From the NCBI GenBank assembly GCA_032821775.1, contig JAVLRN010000010.1, positions 1,612,001 through 1,676,000 on the forward strand: a stretch of DNA of 64,000 bases, given 5' to 3'. A model generated the notes under the pieces. The model saw only the letters and a list, made by a program, of their open reading frames with translations, had not been told where the DNA came from and did no database searches. The first letter of the stretch is position 1, and each line of letters opens with the position of its first letter. Shown piece by piece: positions 44,840-55,539 of the stretch. Source of the DNA: Sanguinoderma infundibulare (taxonomy: Eukaryota; Basidiomycota; Agaricomycetes; Polyporales; Polyporaceae). Both the position numbers and the translations under genes were made by a program.

Positions 44840-47539
44840 TTACGTGCGCGGAATGCCCTTGACCTCCTCCGTAAACTCGTCCATCGTGTCCAGCGTGTCC
44901 GTCAAATGCTTGAGGCTCAACGGCACCTTCCTGCTCGTCGCAAGCGAGCTCGCCGTGCGCACCGCGTTCTTGATCTGTCGGCCGTTGACGGGGCGCTCCG
45001 CGAGCTGGTCGACGAGGTGCTCGCCGAACGTGCGCACGTCGACGCCGACCTTCTTGAGGAACGCCGTCCACACTTTCCGGCGCGCGTCCCGGGTGAGCTC
45101 CTGGAAGTGGAGGGCGACGTGGATGCGGGAGAGGAAGGCCTCGTCGAAGGCCTTGACGCGGTTCGTGGTCATGAAGAGGATCCCGCGGTAGTACTCGACG
45201 TGCCGGAGGAAGACGGCGACCATCGCGTTGCGCTCCATGTCGTGGAGGGAGCGCTGCTCGAGGAAGACGTCGGCCTGAAATGAGCACAAAAAGCGGTGTC
45301 AGCGCAGCGGACCCCACCACAACGCGACGGTCTACCGCACCTCGTCGATCAGAACGATCGCATTCCAGCTCGTCGCTATGTCCAGCACGCGGCTGAGGGC
45401 CCGGTCGAGGCAGCCAGCATTCGTACCGAGATCCCCTCCACCCACGACGTACAGTGGCTGTCTGACATGCTCGCTGGTCGCCTCTGCAGACAGGGTCTTA
45501 CCCACGCCCGGGGGTCCGAAGAGGTTGATGACGAGGCCATGGCCCTTCCCGTGCACAAAGTCGTCGAAGCCGGCGTCGCTGTCGTGCGACTCTACAAGGG
45601 ACTTCAGGAGGTCCTTGCGATCGTCGGGAAGGACGAGATTCTCGAATGCCTCATCGTTCCATACGATCGGCTGGATGTGCTGGATATTGAGCTCGACTGG
45701 ACACCATATCGTCAACATGAGCCTCATTTGGCAAACGGATGGGAAAGGCGGACTTACGCCATGTCTTGTCAGACAAGCTGAATCCGTACAGGACGGCGGG
45801 AACGAGCATCAACTCTTCCTCTGTGAGCTCTACGTTCTCGCACGGGGTCTTGTTGGACGTCTGAAAGGTCTGGACGAACGGGTTGTCTGTGTATGGTGAG
45901 GAACGCTGCTGGCGACGCCCTCCACGACGAGCTGCAGACGTACTTGCGGGAACTGGTTGTGGCTGGTAGTTTCCCCACTGATCCATTTTTGGCATGCTGG
46001 ACGCCTCCGGCTTGATGATGGGCATCTCGTAGTTCGGATTCATGCGTCGGAAAGTGCCTGTATGCCCAAAGCTTTGAGTTAAACTTGCAGAACAGTGGTC
46101 GGAATGCAGCACTTACCTCTGTCAATCATCACACGAGACTTGATCTATGAACATCCAGGCAGTCAGAGCAGATTCGAAGCGAGAAGTGGCGTCCATTACT
46201 CACGTTGTACTTGACAGTCTGCTTCCTTCCAGTACCCCTCCCCCCAAGCGTATACGACGCAGCCCCATCATACTGCATATGATGAATGCCCCTCAGGCTC
46301 ACCCACTTCTTCCCCCTCTCCATCAACGCCTTCTCGAGGAACCCAGCCTTCGGGTAGTACCCGATCGGGTACACGTCGAGCGAGCTGATCGCGACCGTGC
46401 CCTTAAAGTGAGTCAAGAACATCCTATGCTGCACCCTCCCGTATCTCCCCCCGCTCGCCTGCCTGATTGTGGCGTCCACACACTCAAACAAGGAAGAAGT
46501 TGCAGACGAGGGGTACACGTGCGGCATCAAGGCCGGCCCACCATTCGCGATGCCGGGGTTGAACATGCCCGCGCCGTGCGCACCCGCGGAGCTCGGCGCG
46601 TCCTCGATAGCGTCCACGCTCTCGCACATGAGCTCGAGCGCGCCGCGGACGGACTCGGAGCGGATCGCGGAGACGAGCTCGAACGCGCGCGGCTCGCCGG
46701 TGACGGGGCAGTTGGCGACAACGATGCTGCGCGGGACGAAGATGGCGAAGAGGGTGTCGAACGTGATCTCGCCGTGCGCGGTCAGGCTTGCGACCTTGGA
46801 GAGGGTCGCGGCGTAGTCACGGCGGAGGTAGTCGATGAGGACGGAGACGGTCTGGAGGACGTAGTTCAGTTCGGTGGTGCGGTTAGTTTTCTTCTCGAGG
46901 TTCTTGCGGTACTCTTCGAAGCGTGGGAGGAAGGTGAGCAAGAGGTAGGGATCAAGCTGTGCTGATAACGTCAATAACATGCCTCACGCACAAAACGGAC
47001 ACACGTACCTCCAGCGGCTCCGCCGTCCAAGAGACACCATTCACCTTCTGTACGACATCCTTCAGCGCAATCAAGAGGTACGGGCTCTTCACCACAACCT
47101 GGAACGTCGGCTCGTCCTTCTCCTTCGAGTCGTCCCCTGGCTGCGGCAGCTTCCGCACGACGACAAAGCAGAAAGACTGCCATGGATCGTTTTCGCCCTC
47201 GACCCCGTTCCCGACCGTCTTCAGCGCGTCCGGGCGCACCTTGGCCGACGTATTCCGGTACTTCCACACCTTCGACCAGGTGCTATAGAAGTAGTCGACG
47301 TGCTTCACCTTCGGGTTCGGGGGCGGTGGCGGGGTGGCGGGTGACTGTTCGTCGTCCTCAGGGCCGTCTTCGTAGATGACCGACTGGCCGCGCTTGTTGA
47401 AGCCGTGGAAGGGCGGAGGTGAAGGAGGACAGTACCAACAAGTCGGCGACATACGGTCACGCGCGTATGGTGCCGCGACCTTCTCCGACTCAGGACTGGC
47501 TCGGTTGGATGAGCCGCGCAGGGATAGGGTTCGACGCAT
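44840..47539 (-). CDS. AAA-family ATPase with fungal DUF7025-type N-terminal region, 6 exons, 800 aa
   Basis: Minus-strand exons 47539-47009, 46956-46204, 46144-46117, 46057-45758, 45696-45341 and 45274-44840 join in phase. The third exon is only 28 nt. The N-terminal part has FCFVVVRK, VVKSPYL and HGEITFDTLFAIFVPRS, then KWVSLRGIHHMQY. The AAA module has Walker A GPPGVGKT near 600, and Walker B VLIDE/ADVFLEQ split by the last intron. Sensor 1 is MTTNR; SRIHVALHF and a C-terminal helical lid follow. It is colinear with the 36813-38923 paralogue, but has four additional introns and a longer, Pro-rich linker. ATP-driven remodeling is inferred; the partner is unknown. It looks intact. Confidence 0.85.
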
Positions 47540-47622
47540 GCTGTATCCTCGATGGAGATGAGACTTAGCGTAAAAGCTCGCGAGAGCAAGGAAAGTCGGT
47601 TCACACTCGTCGTCGCGTTGGC

Positions 47623-47630
47623 TATATATA
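47623..47630 (-). promoter_or_regulatory. TATA-like box of the second ATPase
   Basis: TATATATA (minus strand TATATATAG) about 85 bp upstream of the ATG at 47539. Confidence 0.4.
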
Positions 47631-47699
47631 CTGCTTTGCCATTAGCGACGATCGTCCATGGCATCCTCCCCGGATCCGACGCTGGGAATGACTCCTCGC

Positions 47700-49022
47700 A
47701 CCGAACGGCGAATGTGTGAGCAACACAGCACTCCAGGGATGCATCACACCTCATCACGCATTATCATCCCCGATGCACGTCAAATGTGGTCTCGGAATGC
47801 CTGCAGGCAGTCATGGGGCGGGGCCTCGACCTCTTAGCAGCCCGAGCGGTCAAACCCTCATACAGCGTTCAAGGCTTCTCCGACGCCGCCGGTGGCACCG
47901 ACGACGCAACCCAATCATTGGTCGGTCCTCGAGGCGCATAGCCTACAACAAACACGAATAATGAGCGTCTCGAGTCACCAGGATGTTACATGGCGCGAAA
48001 GGCGGGGAGAGTGCAGCTTGTCAGCATAACAAGACGAGCGGAGATTGATCCACCTCACCTGTCATACAAGGTCCACAAACCCGATTCATCCGGAGCTCGT
48101 GCCTCAAAATCTAGAGCGTGCAACTATTATTGCTCCCATCCTAATCAAAAGCATCGTGGATGACATAATCAGTCCTTGAGCTGCGGCGTGTCAGAGCCTG
48201 CTGCCGCGCTGACTGTCTGTGCAGACACGGATGACGTCCCAGCTATGGTTATCAGTGAGCTTGAGGTCGAGCTGGTACTTGCTGAGGGCATTGACGAGCC
48301 TCCTGTGGCTGCTGAAATCCCAGCCCTGGTGGAAACTGCCGTGCCCGAAACCGCTGCCGCATTGGACGAACCTCCCGCGGGCCTTTGTTGGCGTCAGCGT
48401 CAGCAATGCAAGATAACGAATGAGCCGTCTACACACTCACTTGCAAGTGGGCGGTATATTATACCGAGCCCACTTGCAAGTGCGCAGACACTCCGCCTCG
48501 TGACCCCTCCCTCCCCCGCCCGCGTTCGCCGGGCCAGTACTTGCCAGTGCCAGACTGTCTACTCTTTCGACTACGCTTCCATGACCGAAAACTGATGCAT
48601 ATATACAGAAATACCCATCATGTGCGACGAACTCGAACAGTGCCTTGCGCGGAACCAGTTTTGGCGGATCCCGACATCCGATACGCAGGAACCGGAATCG
48701 GAGGCTATTGCGGCTGCAATGCTACATACATCATTTTCCAGAGCGCGGAATTGAAGTACTTTACTAATTATGTATCTCTCCCCCACGTCTGGTCGTCTGC
48801 ATCATCATGATCGCTGTGTGGGTGACATAAGCATGAAGACGTACCATACATGATCGACCTCCGTTGTCCTCGGATTTACAGCTGCTCGCGTGAAGACGAA
48901 TCCCTGAGTTGATAGGTCCTTGGAAGGCGGGTTTAATCTAAGGCTGGTAACATACGTTTCTGATCTTCCCCTATCTTCCCTTGCTAGGCTGACGATCGAT
49001 CCAGGAACCCAGGGTAAGCAAG
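47700..49022. other. Intergenic; no recognised gene
   Basis: Frames such as 48176-48595 are short and lack motifs. The stretches near 48620-48930 resemble parts of the duplicated flank block seen at 2800-3215. Confidence 0.5.
48438..48482. repeat. Perfect 15-bp inverted repeat with palindromic arms
   Basis: Arms CACTTGCAAGTGGGC (48438-48452) and GCCCACTTGCAAGTG (48468-48482) flank a 15-nt loop that itself contains GGTATATTATACC. Each arm contains the 12-bp palindrome CACTTGCAAGTG. It could form a cruciform or hairpin, or bind a dimeric factor. Confidence 0.8.
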
Positions 49023-49400
49023 CGTGTGTAGGTGTGTCCTCTTGGGTAATCGGTTTCTCAAGTTAACCGCCGTCAAGTAGGTTCCGTTAAACCCTCGCTC
49101 AAGAGGGCAAACACCATCGGCATTCAAGTGCATTTCCATCATGGATATTCCTGGGATATGGATATGCAAGGATGCGGTGCATCTGGACAGAACGCTGACA
49201 TCATTTGAGAGCCTTGCCACGATAATGATGTACTGGAGGTACCTTTTCCATGCTTTGGCAACACCAACCGTTGACGGACTGACGAACCTTGAGCGACAGC
49301 TTGCTGCGAATGGGCTTCGGGAGAACCCTCGACACATGTTACGTGCAAGAGGCTTCGATCTATGGTTATCCACTATGATCTGCCCACGAAATGTATGCCC
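49023..49400. repeat. Repeated upstream module, copy 7 (before the third WSC gene)
   Basis: Diverged copy with ATCGGTTTCTCAAGTTAACC, GGAGGTACC and GTTGACGGACTGACGAACCT. It ends about 300 bp before the ATG at 49696. Confidence 0.6.
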
Positions 49401-49695
49401 GACCAAGTTTCCATGTGTGAACTGTCTACTGACGGGAGTGGCACCCAGCTTCCAGGTCTCATGAGCGTGTTTTTGTTATGTCGCGGATGTGATTTTTCGA
49501 TGAGGTACGTGCATTGCCCTGCAGTCCTGCGTAGATATAATGACAATGACATGATTCCCAGACTCTGCCCGTGGCTCTGTCCCCTCTTCGACGCTCGGTG
49601 CGACACTCCTTCTCCATTCATTGCTCCTCCCTTCCGGCCCCTCGTTGGCACCCGGAGACCCGATTCTCGTCCATCTGACCTCAACACAATCATAG

Positions 49696-51132
49696 ATGTT
49701 ACTGAAACTCTACTCCATCGCCGCGCTCGTGGCGGTCTGCGAGGCTATCCCGCAGGGGTGGAACAGTCTCGGATGCGTTTCTGACGGCAGCCCGCACGGC
49801 TTGCTTGGCTGGAGCTTCAGCAGCCCCCAGATGACAGTCGCGCTCTGCCTCGACGGATGCTTGTCCGACGGCTTCAGGATAGCCGGCCTTGAGGCTGGAT
49901 CGGAGTGCTGGTGTATGAATCCCCCATCATCAGTACTTCCGGAAATTGCTTAACGGTGCTTAACGGGGCCATTAAGCACCGTTAAGCACGTTAAGCAGCC
50001 GTTAAGCACGTTAAGCAGCCGTTAAGCACGATAAGCCGATAAGCCGTAAGCAGGTCTCGAAGCGCCCGTAAGTGCCGCCACTGACGACCTCCCTTCTACC
50101 AGCACCGCTCCCCCGCACTCTGACTGGCACACGGCGGGGGACAAAGAGATGTCTCCTCGACACGTTGGAGGTAGAAGTTTACCCAGGATATCCACCAAGA
50201 TCTGGGGGGGAGGATGGCCATTTTCCGTTAAGCCGTTAAGCCGTTAAGCAAAATCCAACTTTACTGATGATCTAACCCGCTCGCCGTAATCGTCCGGATA
50301 CTGACACGGTTCTGTAGGCGGAAACTCATTCATGAACAACCGAGGAGAGGCTATCGATGCGTCCTCCTGCAACGTGAACTGCTATGGCGACAAGAGCACC
50401 ATGTGTGGCGGTGCCTTGTCCCTGAATGCGTACGAGTACCCTCCGCCCCACACCACCGAGCACACCACCACGCGCGCCACCCACACTACCAAGTCTGTTC
50501 CCCACACCACCAAGTCCGTCCCCAAAACCACGAAATCTGCCCCCCACACCACGACATCTGTTGACTGCACAATCACAACGAGTTCTCCCGTTGCCACATC
50601 CTCCGGCGCACAGCCGTCCAGCTCGTGTGTCCCCAAGTACCTCGGCTGTTTGTCCGACAACCTCGAGCGCACCTTGACTGGTTACAACTTCACCGACAAC
50701 CAATTGACCCGCACTGAATGCTTGAACATCTGCGAGTTCAAGGGCTTCTCGATTGCGGGTCTCGAGGCCGGCGTTCAGTGCTTCTGTACGTTTGAAATAC
50801 GACCAGTTCATGACATTTGGATACTGACTATGCCGGGGTCTGCAGGCGATAACGGGTTGGAAAATGGTGGGGGCCAGCCACTTCCTTCATCCGCCTGCAA
50901 CATGCCGTGCTCTGGTGACGAGAATCATACCTGCGGTGGTGTCTTTGCTTTGGACGCGTTTAAACTGAACGCCGGCTGCCTCACCTCGGTCAATTCCACT
51001 GCTTCGCCCAGCAGCGCGTCCTCCGCAAGCACGATGAGCTCTCGCGTCGCCGACTTCTCCGTGCTCTATAGCATGTCTGTATACCAGACTGTTGCATTAC
51101 AATTTTTTGTATTGCTACTTACCCGGTTGTAA
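49696..51132 (+). CDS. Secreted protein with two WSC domains, divergent C-terminus, 323 aa
   Basis: Exons 49696-49912, 50318-50785 and 50846-51132 sum to 972 nt. A signal peptide is followed by WSC domain 1 (GWNSLGCVSDG, then CWC), cut at the usual place by an unusually long 405-nt intron that holds a repeat array. WSC domain 2 (YLGCLSDN to CGGVFALDAFKL) is preceded by a His/Thr/Lys-rich linker of TTKSVP-type repeats. The tail matches the 52891 paralogue only as far as SVLYS-S-Y. It then changes to a hydrophobic end (VALQFFVLLLTRL) and a stop, as if the original tail had been replaced by insertion or rearrangement. The new end might act as a membrane segment. Carbohydrate binding is inferred from the family. 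Confidence 0.7.
49945..50255. repeat. GTTAAGC repeat clusters inside a WSC intron
   Basis: Runs of units such as GTTAAGCAC and GTTAAGCAGCC occur at 49956-50050 and again as AGCCGTTAAGCC at 50226-50250, separated by unique DNA. Together they lengthen this intron from about 60 to 405 nt. They look like subterminal repeats of a small inserted element. Confidence 0.65.
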
Positions 51133-52189
51133 CATAACCCCGCATTTGCTAGGGAACGGGCGCCGGCCGGAGCACGTAGTATACTCCGCTTTTCCTGCCG
51201 GCCCTGGGCGCTGAGGCGGGGGCAGCCTCCCATTTCTTTCCCCCTTCCCACCACCTTCCCCTTGCACTGTGGCAAGTCCTAGTAGAAGACGGGTTGTAGG
51301 TTGCAGAAAACAAGAGTGACCTGGCAATGTATACGTACAAGTATCACCTCCAGCGCGTTGCGAGGATGAGCGACTCGGAGCAGACCAGCATGAAGGAAAT
51401 GGACGACGCACGAAACCGGCGCATCCCGGCGTCTGTCACTTGGGCGGCACACTGCTTGCGTCTCAAGCGTCTATTATTTTCCCAGAATGGCTCTGCAGAC
51501 GCCGGTGTTGAAAGGACTCGGTGGGGATCATCCAACTCTTTCCGAGAACTTCTCCTGGACTTCCGCCACTGCCAGCTGTCTATCGGGTGCGACGAAGTCG
51601 AGCAGTGCCTATGCCTTGCACTGAACCAGCCTTGTTGGACATCCGACACGCGGGAAGTGGAATCAGAGGTTGTTTCTCTGCTACGTCATTCAATTTTTCG
51701 GGATCACGAACCTTCTGCAGATCCTTGGCATGTGCGTGGCCTCTATGCCTTCTAAACAGTTCACTAACTACGTATATCGCTCAAGAGTTTGACCGTCTCC
51801 ATCCGTCGCTGTGTGGGCGATGCAAGCCTGAAGATGTGAAGACGCCTAAAGTGGCACCATCAATGTAACTCTGGTTACTCGACGCCGAAACGGCAGGGCG
51901 AGGGCGCGCTGTTTCTCCCTGTTACCATTGCCATGTCATGTCAGAAACAGGAATCGTGATGCAGGTATGTTCTTCGGTGGATATATGCGCACATCAGAAG
52001 ACTCCGGGGGCTTGATGGGTTACATTGACCCCCGTTGTCCCCGGATTTAGCACTGCATGCGCGAAGACGAATATAGCACAGAGTAAACGGGCCCGTGGAC
52101 GATGTTTCAATAGAAGGCGTGTAAGATCGGTTTCCGATCGTCTCTTGCGAGGCTGGTGTCCGAGCCAGGAGCCCCAGGGTGGGCCGGCA
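51133..52189. other. No recognised gene; part of duplicated flank
   Basis: The part 51590-52110 resembles the flank block at 2800-3215 and 48620-48930. No convincing coding frame. Confidence 0.5.
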
Positions 52190-52560
52190 TGTGCAGGTGT
52201 GTTCTCTTGAGCAGTCAGTTTCTCGAGTTAACCGCGATCGAGCAGGTTTCGCCAGCTCTTCGCTGAAGAGGGCAAACAACATCGGCAGTAATTTCACAAC
52301 ACGGAATGGACATATCATATGTTCCTTGGTCAGGATATGGAATGAGGCAGTGCATCGGGACGGAGTTGGTTTCCTTTGTGCGTCTTGCCACATTGCACCG
52401 GAGGTAAGTAAATAAGATTTCCATGCATGTCAACACCAACTGTTGATGGACTGACGAACGTTGACCAAAACCTTGCTGCAAATAGGGCTCGGGAGTATTG
52501 GAGATATTCCATGGGAGAACGCTCTGATCTATCATGATCGCACGCAATGTATGTCCATCC
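52190..52560. repeat. Repeated upstream module, copy 8 (before the fourth WSC gene)
   Basis: Has GTTTCTCGAGTTAACCGCGA, GGAGGTAAGT and GATGGACTGACGAACGTTGA. It ends about 330 bp before the ATG at 52891. Confidence 0.6.
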
Positions 52561-52699
52561 AACTTTCCATGTGTGAGCTGTCTGCTAACCGGAAGCGGAA
52601 GGTTTACCACCGTTCTTCCAGATCACATGAGTGTGCTTTGTTGTGTCGCCTATATGTGTTTTTCGACAAGGTGCGAGTATTTCCCTTTACCCCTGCAGA

Positions 52700-52707
52700 T
52701 ATATAAA
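52700..52707 (+). promoter_or_regulatory. TATA box of fourth WSC gene
   Basis: TATATAAA lies 184 bp upstream of the ATG at 52891. Confidence 0.45.
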
Positions 52708-52890
52708 GTCCATGGCCTCGGTTGAAGCGAACCCCAGACTCAGTTCAGGGCTCGGTCTCCCCTTCGACGCTCGGTGCGAGGCTCTCTCTCCGTCCCTCCT
52801 CTCTTCCCGCCTCTCCCTGGTACCCGGCAACCTGCCTCTCTTTCATCTGACCTCAACGCAATCATATTCTGAGGCACAACAGTCCTCGTG

Positions 52891-54378
52891 ATGTTACTCA
52901 AACTATTATCCATCGCCGTGCTCGTCGCGGTCGCAAACTGTCAATCAGGTGTTCCGATGGGGTGGAGCAGTCTCGGCTGCGTGTCGGACAGCGCCTCCCG
53001 CGCCTTAACCGGGTACAGCTTCAGCAGCAACCAGTTGACCCCTGCGATTTGCCTCAGCACGTGCGCGTCCAACGGCTTCAGCATTGCTGGTCTTGAGTAC
53101 GGTAGTCAATGCTTCTGTACGTTCCGAATACGACTACTTCGTGATATTGAGATACTGATGGGCTCTGCAGGCGGTAATTCGTTCGAAAATGGCCAGGGCA
53201 AGGCCTCGTCCGCTTGCAACATGATGTGCTCTGGCGACGAGGCCAGCATCTGCGGTGGCGAATGGGCCTTAGACGCGTTCCAGGCACCGATTGTCTGCCC
53301 CACCATTCCCACTACCGTCCCCACTGCAAGCACCACCACCTCCGCTGCACAGCCGTCCAGCTCATGCACCCCCCAGTGGAGCAGCGTTGGTTGCGTGTCC
53401 GACAACATCAACCGCGCCTTGACCGGTTACGCATTCTTCTATGACGACCAGTTGACGACCGCGGAATGCCTCGATACATGCGCGTCCAAGGGCTTCACGT
53501 TGGCTGGTGTCGAGGACGGTAATTCGTGCTTCTGTACGTTCCGAATACGATCACTTCGTGACCTGTAGATGCTGATAGGGTTCTGCAGGTGGTGACACGT
53601 TCTTAAACGGCGACGGCCAGCCACTTGCTGCGTCCTCCTGCAACGTGCCATGCTCTGGTGACAAGAACACTACCTGCGGTGGCGCCTGGGCCTTGAACGC
53701 GTACAAGGCAACTGTCGCGTGCCCCGCCCCCACTACCACGTCGGCCCCGCAGCCGTCTGGCTGGTGCAACCTCGAGTCCCTCGGTTGCGTGTCCGACAAC
53801 ATCAACCGCGCCTTGAATGGTTACGCGTTCCTCTATGATAAGCAGTTGACCCCAGTAGAATGCTTCAACACCTGTGCGTCCAAAGGCTTCACGTTGGCTG
53901 GTGTCGAGGACGGTAATTCGTGCTTCTGTACGTTCCGAAATACGATCACTTCGTGACCTCTAGATGCTGATATGGTTCTGCAGGTGGTGACGCGTTCGGA
54001 AACGGCGAGGGCCAGCCACTTCCTTCATCCTCCTGCAACGCGCCGTGCTCTGGTGACAAGAACACTACCTGCGGTGGCGCCTGGGCTTTGAACGCGTTCA
54101 AGATGAGCACCGTCTGCCCCACCTCGGCCACTTCCACTGCTTCCCCCAGCATCACGTCTGTGTACTCCGCAAGCACGACGAGCTCTAGCGTCGCCGGCTC
54201 CACCTCCGTGCTCTACAGTACCTCCATATACACCGTAACCACGGTGATCGCCACCTCCACCGTCGTATTCCCCGGCACTGCGTCTGGATACAACGACGCC
54301 AACGTCGGCCTCTCTACCTCCGTCACCACCTCAGCTAGTCGCAGCGTGAAGGCGCCCAACTTTGGCCGCGAGCACTAG
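52891..54378 (+). CDS. Secreted protein with three WSC domains, 440 aa
   Basis: Exons 52891-53116, 53171-53533, 53589-53927 and 53984-54378 sum to 1323 nt; introns are 54-56 nt at the conserved position in each domain. A GTG three bases upstream is not needed as start. Signal peptide (to about residue 20), WSC domain 1 (GWSSLGCVSDS), domain 2 (WSSVGCVSDN) and domain 3 (LESLGCVSDN) follow. The Ser/Thr-rich tail ends APNFGREH, matching the ends of the unit A and B proteins. Intron 1 is a multiple of three without a stop, so its retention would add 18 residues inside domain 1. All six exon ends agree with the family pattern. Secreted carbohydrate-binding role inferred. Confidence 0.85.
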
Positions 54379-54691
54379 CGTGTCTTGATATAGCGCGGCG
54401 GGGGGCGAGTCGTGTTCATGCTCTCTCGATGTCATTCTCTGTCTCTCATGTCGGCATCCAGTATTCACCACCGTGTTCATTACTATTTTAGCGTCGAACT
54501 CGTCCATAATCTGCATCACTCTCTCGTTCGGTTTGTTCCCTGTTCTTTCTTCGTTCGTCATGCACTGGATCATAGTCACAATTCGCGAGCCATTTCGCCC
54601 ACGAGGCGTTCCGCTCGGGACCCCCGCGACTCAATCACATACTTATACCCTTGAACTTGCCTGGTCCCGCGCCGCATCAGCAACAGCAATA
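54379..54691. other. 3' flank of fourth WSC gene
   Basis: No gene seen. It resembles the corresponding flanks at 6921 and 35471 in part. Confidence 0.45.
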
Positions 54692-54931
54692 TCACGAGAA
54701 TCCGAGTGCACAATGAGAAGGAACGCGTACGCACGATACCATGTCGCCCGCCGCTTTATACAGTAGCTTTATCGGCTCTCCATGCTCGTCTAACGGCGGC
54801 CGGATGTCGAAGACGTGCAGGATCGACGCGCAATAGATGAACAAGGACTCCCGCGCGAATTGGCGGCCAGGGCAGATCCCGCGTAACAGTTGACAGTCAG
54901 GCCCTGGCCCATGGACACGCCCCCCCCACAA
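54692..54931 (-). pseudogene. C-terminal cytochrome P450 fragment
   Basis: Encodes the second half of the heme loop and the tail: GICPGRQFARES, then YCASILHVFDIRPPLDEHGE. This closely parallels the end of the pseudogene at 7602-9664. No upstream P450 exons were found, so it is an isolated relic. Its place after a WSC gene repeats the unit A order. Confidence 0.7.
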
Positions 54932-54950
54932 TAATCATATTCTGCACTAT

Positions 54951-55490
54951 CTAGCACAGGTCGGTGAACGGGTCGACGAAGGATACCATCTTGACGCTTT
55001 CTCCGGCCCCAAACTGTGAATATAGCTTGGCCACGTCGTCGAGGGTGTACCACGCCGAGGACTCGAACAGATGCCTGACGTTGATGGCGGCCTCGCCGTG
55101 CTTGACCACCGGCCAGGGGTTCAGCGCGTTGAGATCCATCGACGGCGGGAGACGGTCCTTGTACCGAGGGCATCGCAGACACGTTTCTCGAGAATGTCGC
55201 CCAAGAGCTTGGTGTCGACGGGACGCGCAGCGAGTTTAGTATTCGGATGGTTTCAGGGCGAGTAAGCGGATCGAGCATAGCGAGAAGACAGACCATGCAT
55301 TCGAGAGGTATTAGGGTAAATGAGAGAGTTGTACATATTTACGTCGTCGTCGACGAGCAAGTCCAAGGCCGAGTTGTTGCTGCGGCCCAATGTCCGAAAG
55401 ACGCCGCCAGTCTCGGCCCACAAAGTCAGTGGTCGGTGATCGTCGATCCCCAAAAGGTTCAGCGCCGAGGTGCCGGCTGATGCCGGTCGC
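54951..55490 (-). pseudogene. Unidentified minus-strand coding fragment
   Basis: Two stretches look coding by composition: LNLLGIDDHRPLTLWAETGG near 55450-55390 and WPVVKHGEAAINVRHLFESS near 55110-55050. They are separated by frame changes. I do not recognise the family. It could be a decayed gene that lost both ends, next to the P450 fragment. Confidence 0.35.
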
Positions 55491-55539
55491 CGTCCGGCTA
55501 TGGGGTCGTATTTTCGAACCACAGGTTCTCTCCCCTCCG

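Noticed and set aside
46147..46965. Plus-strand frame of 272 codons
   Set aside because: Shadow of exon 2 of the minus-strand ATPase.
49945..50255. CRISPR-like repeat array from GTTAAGC units
   Set aside because: Units are short, irregular and lack unique spacers of even length; the host is a eukaryote and the array is in an intron.
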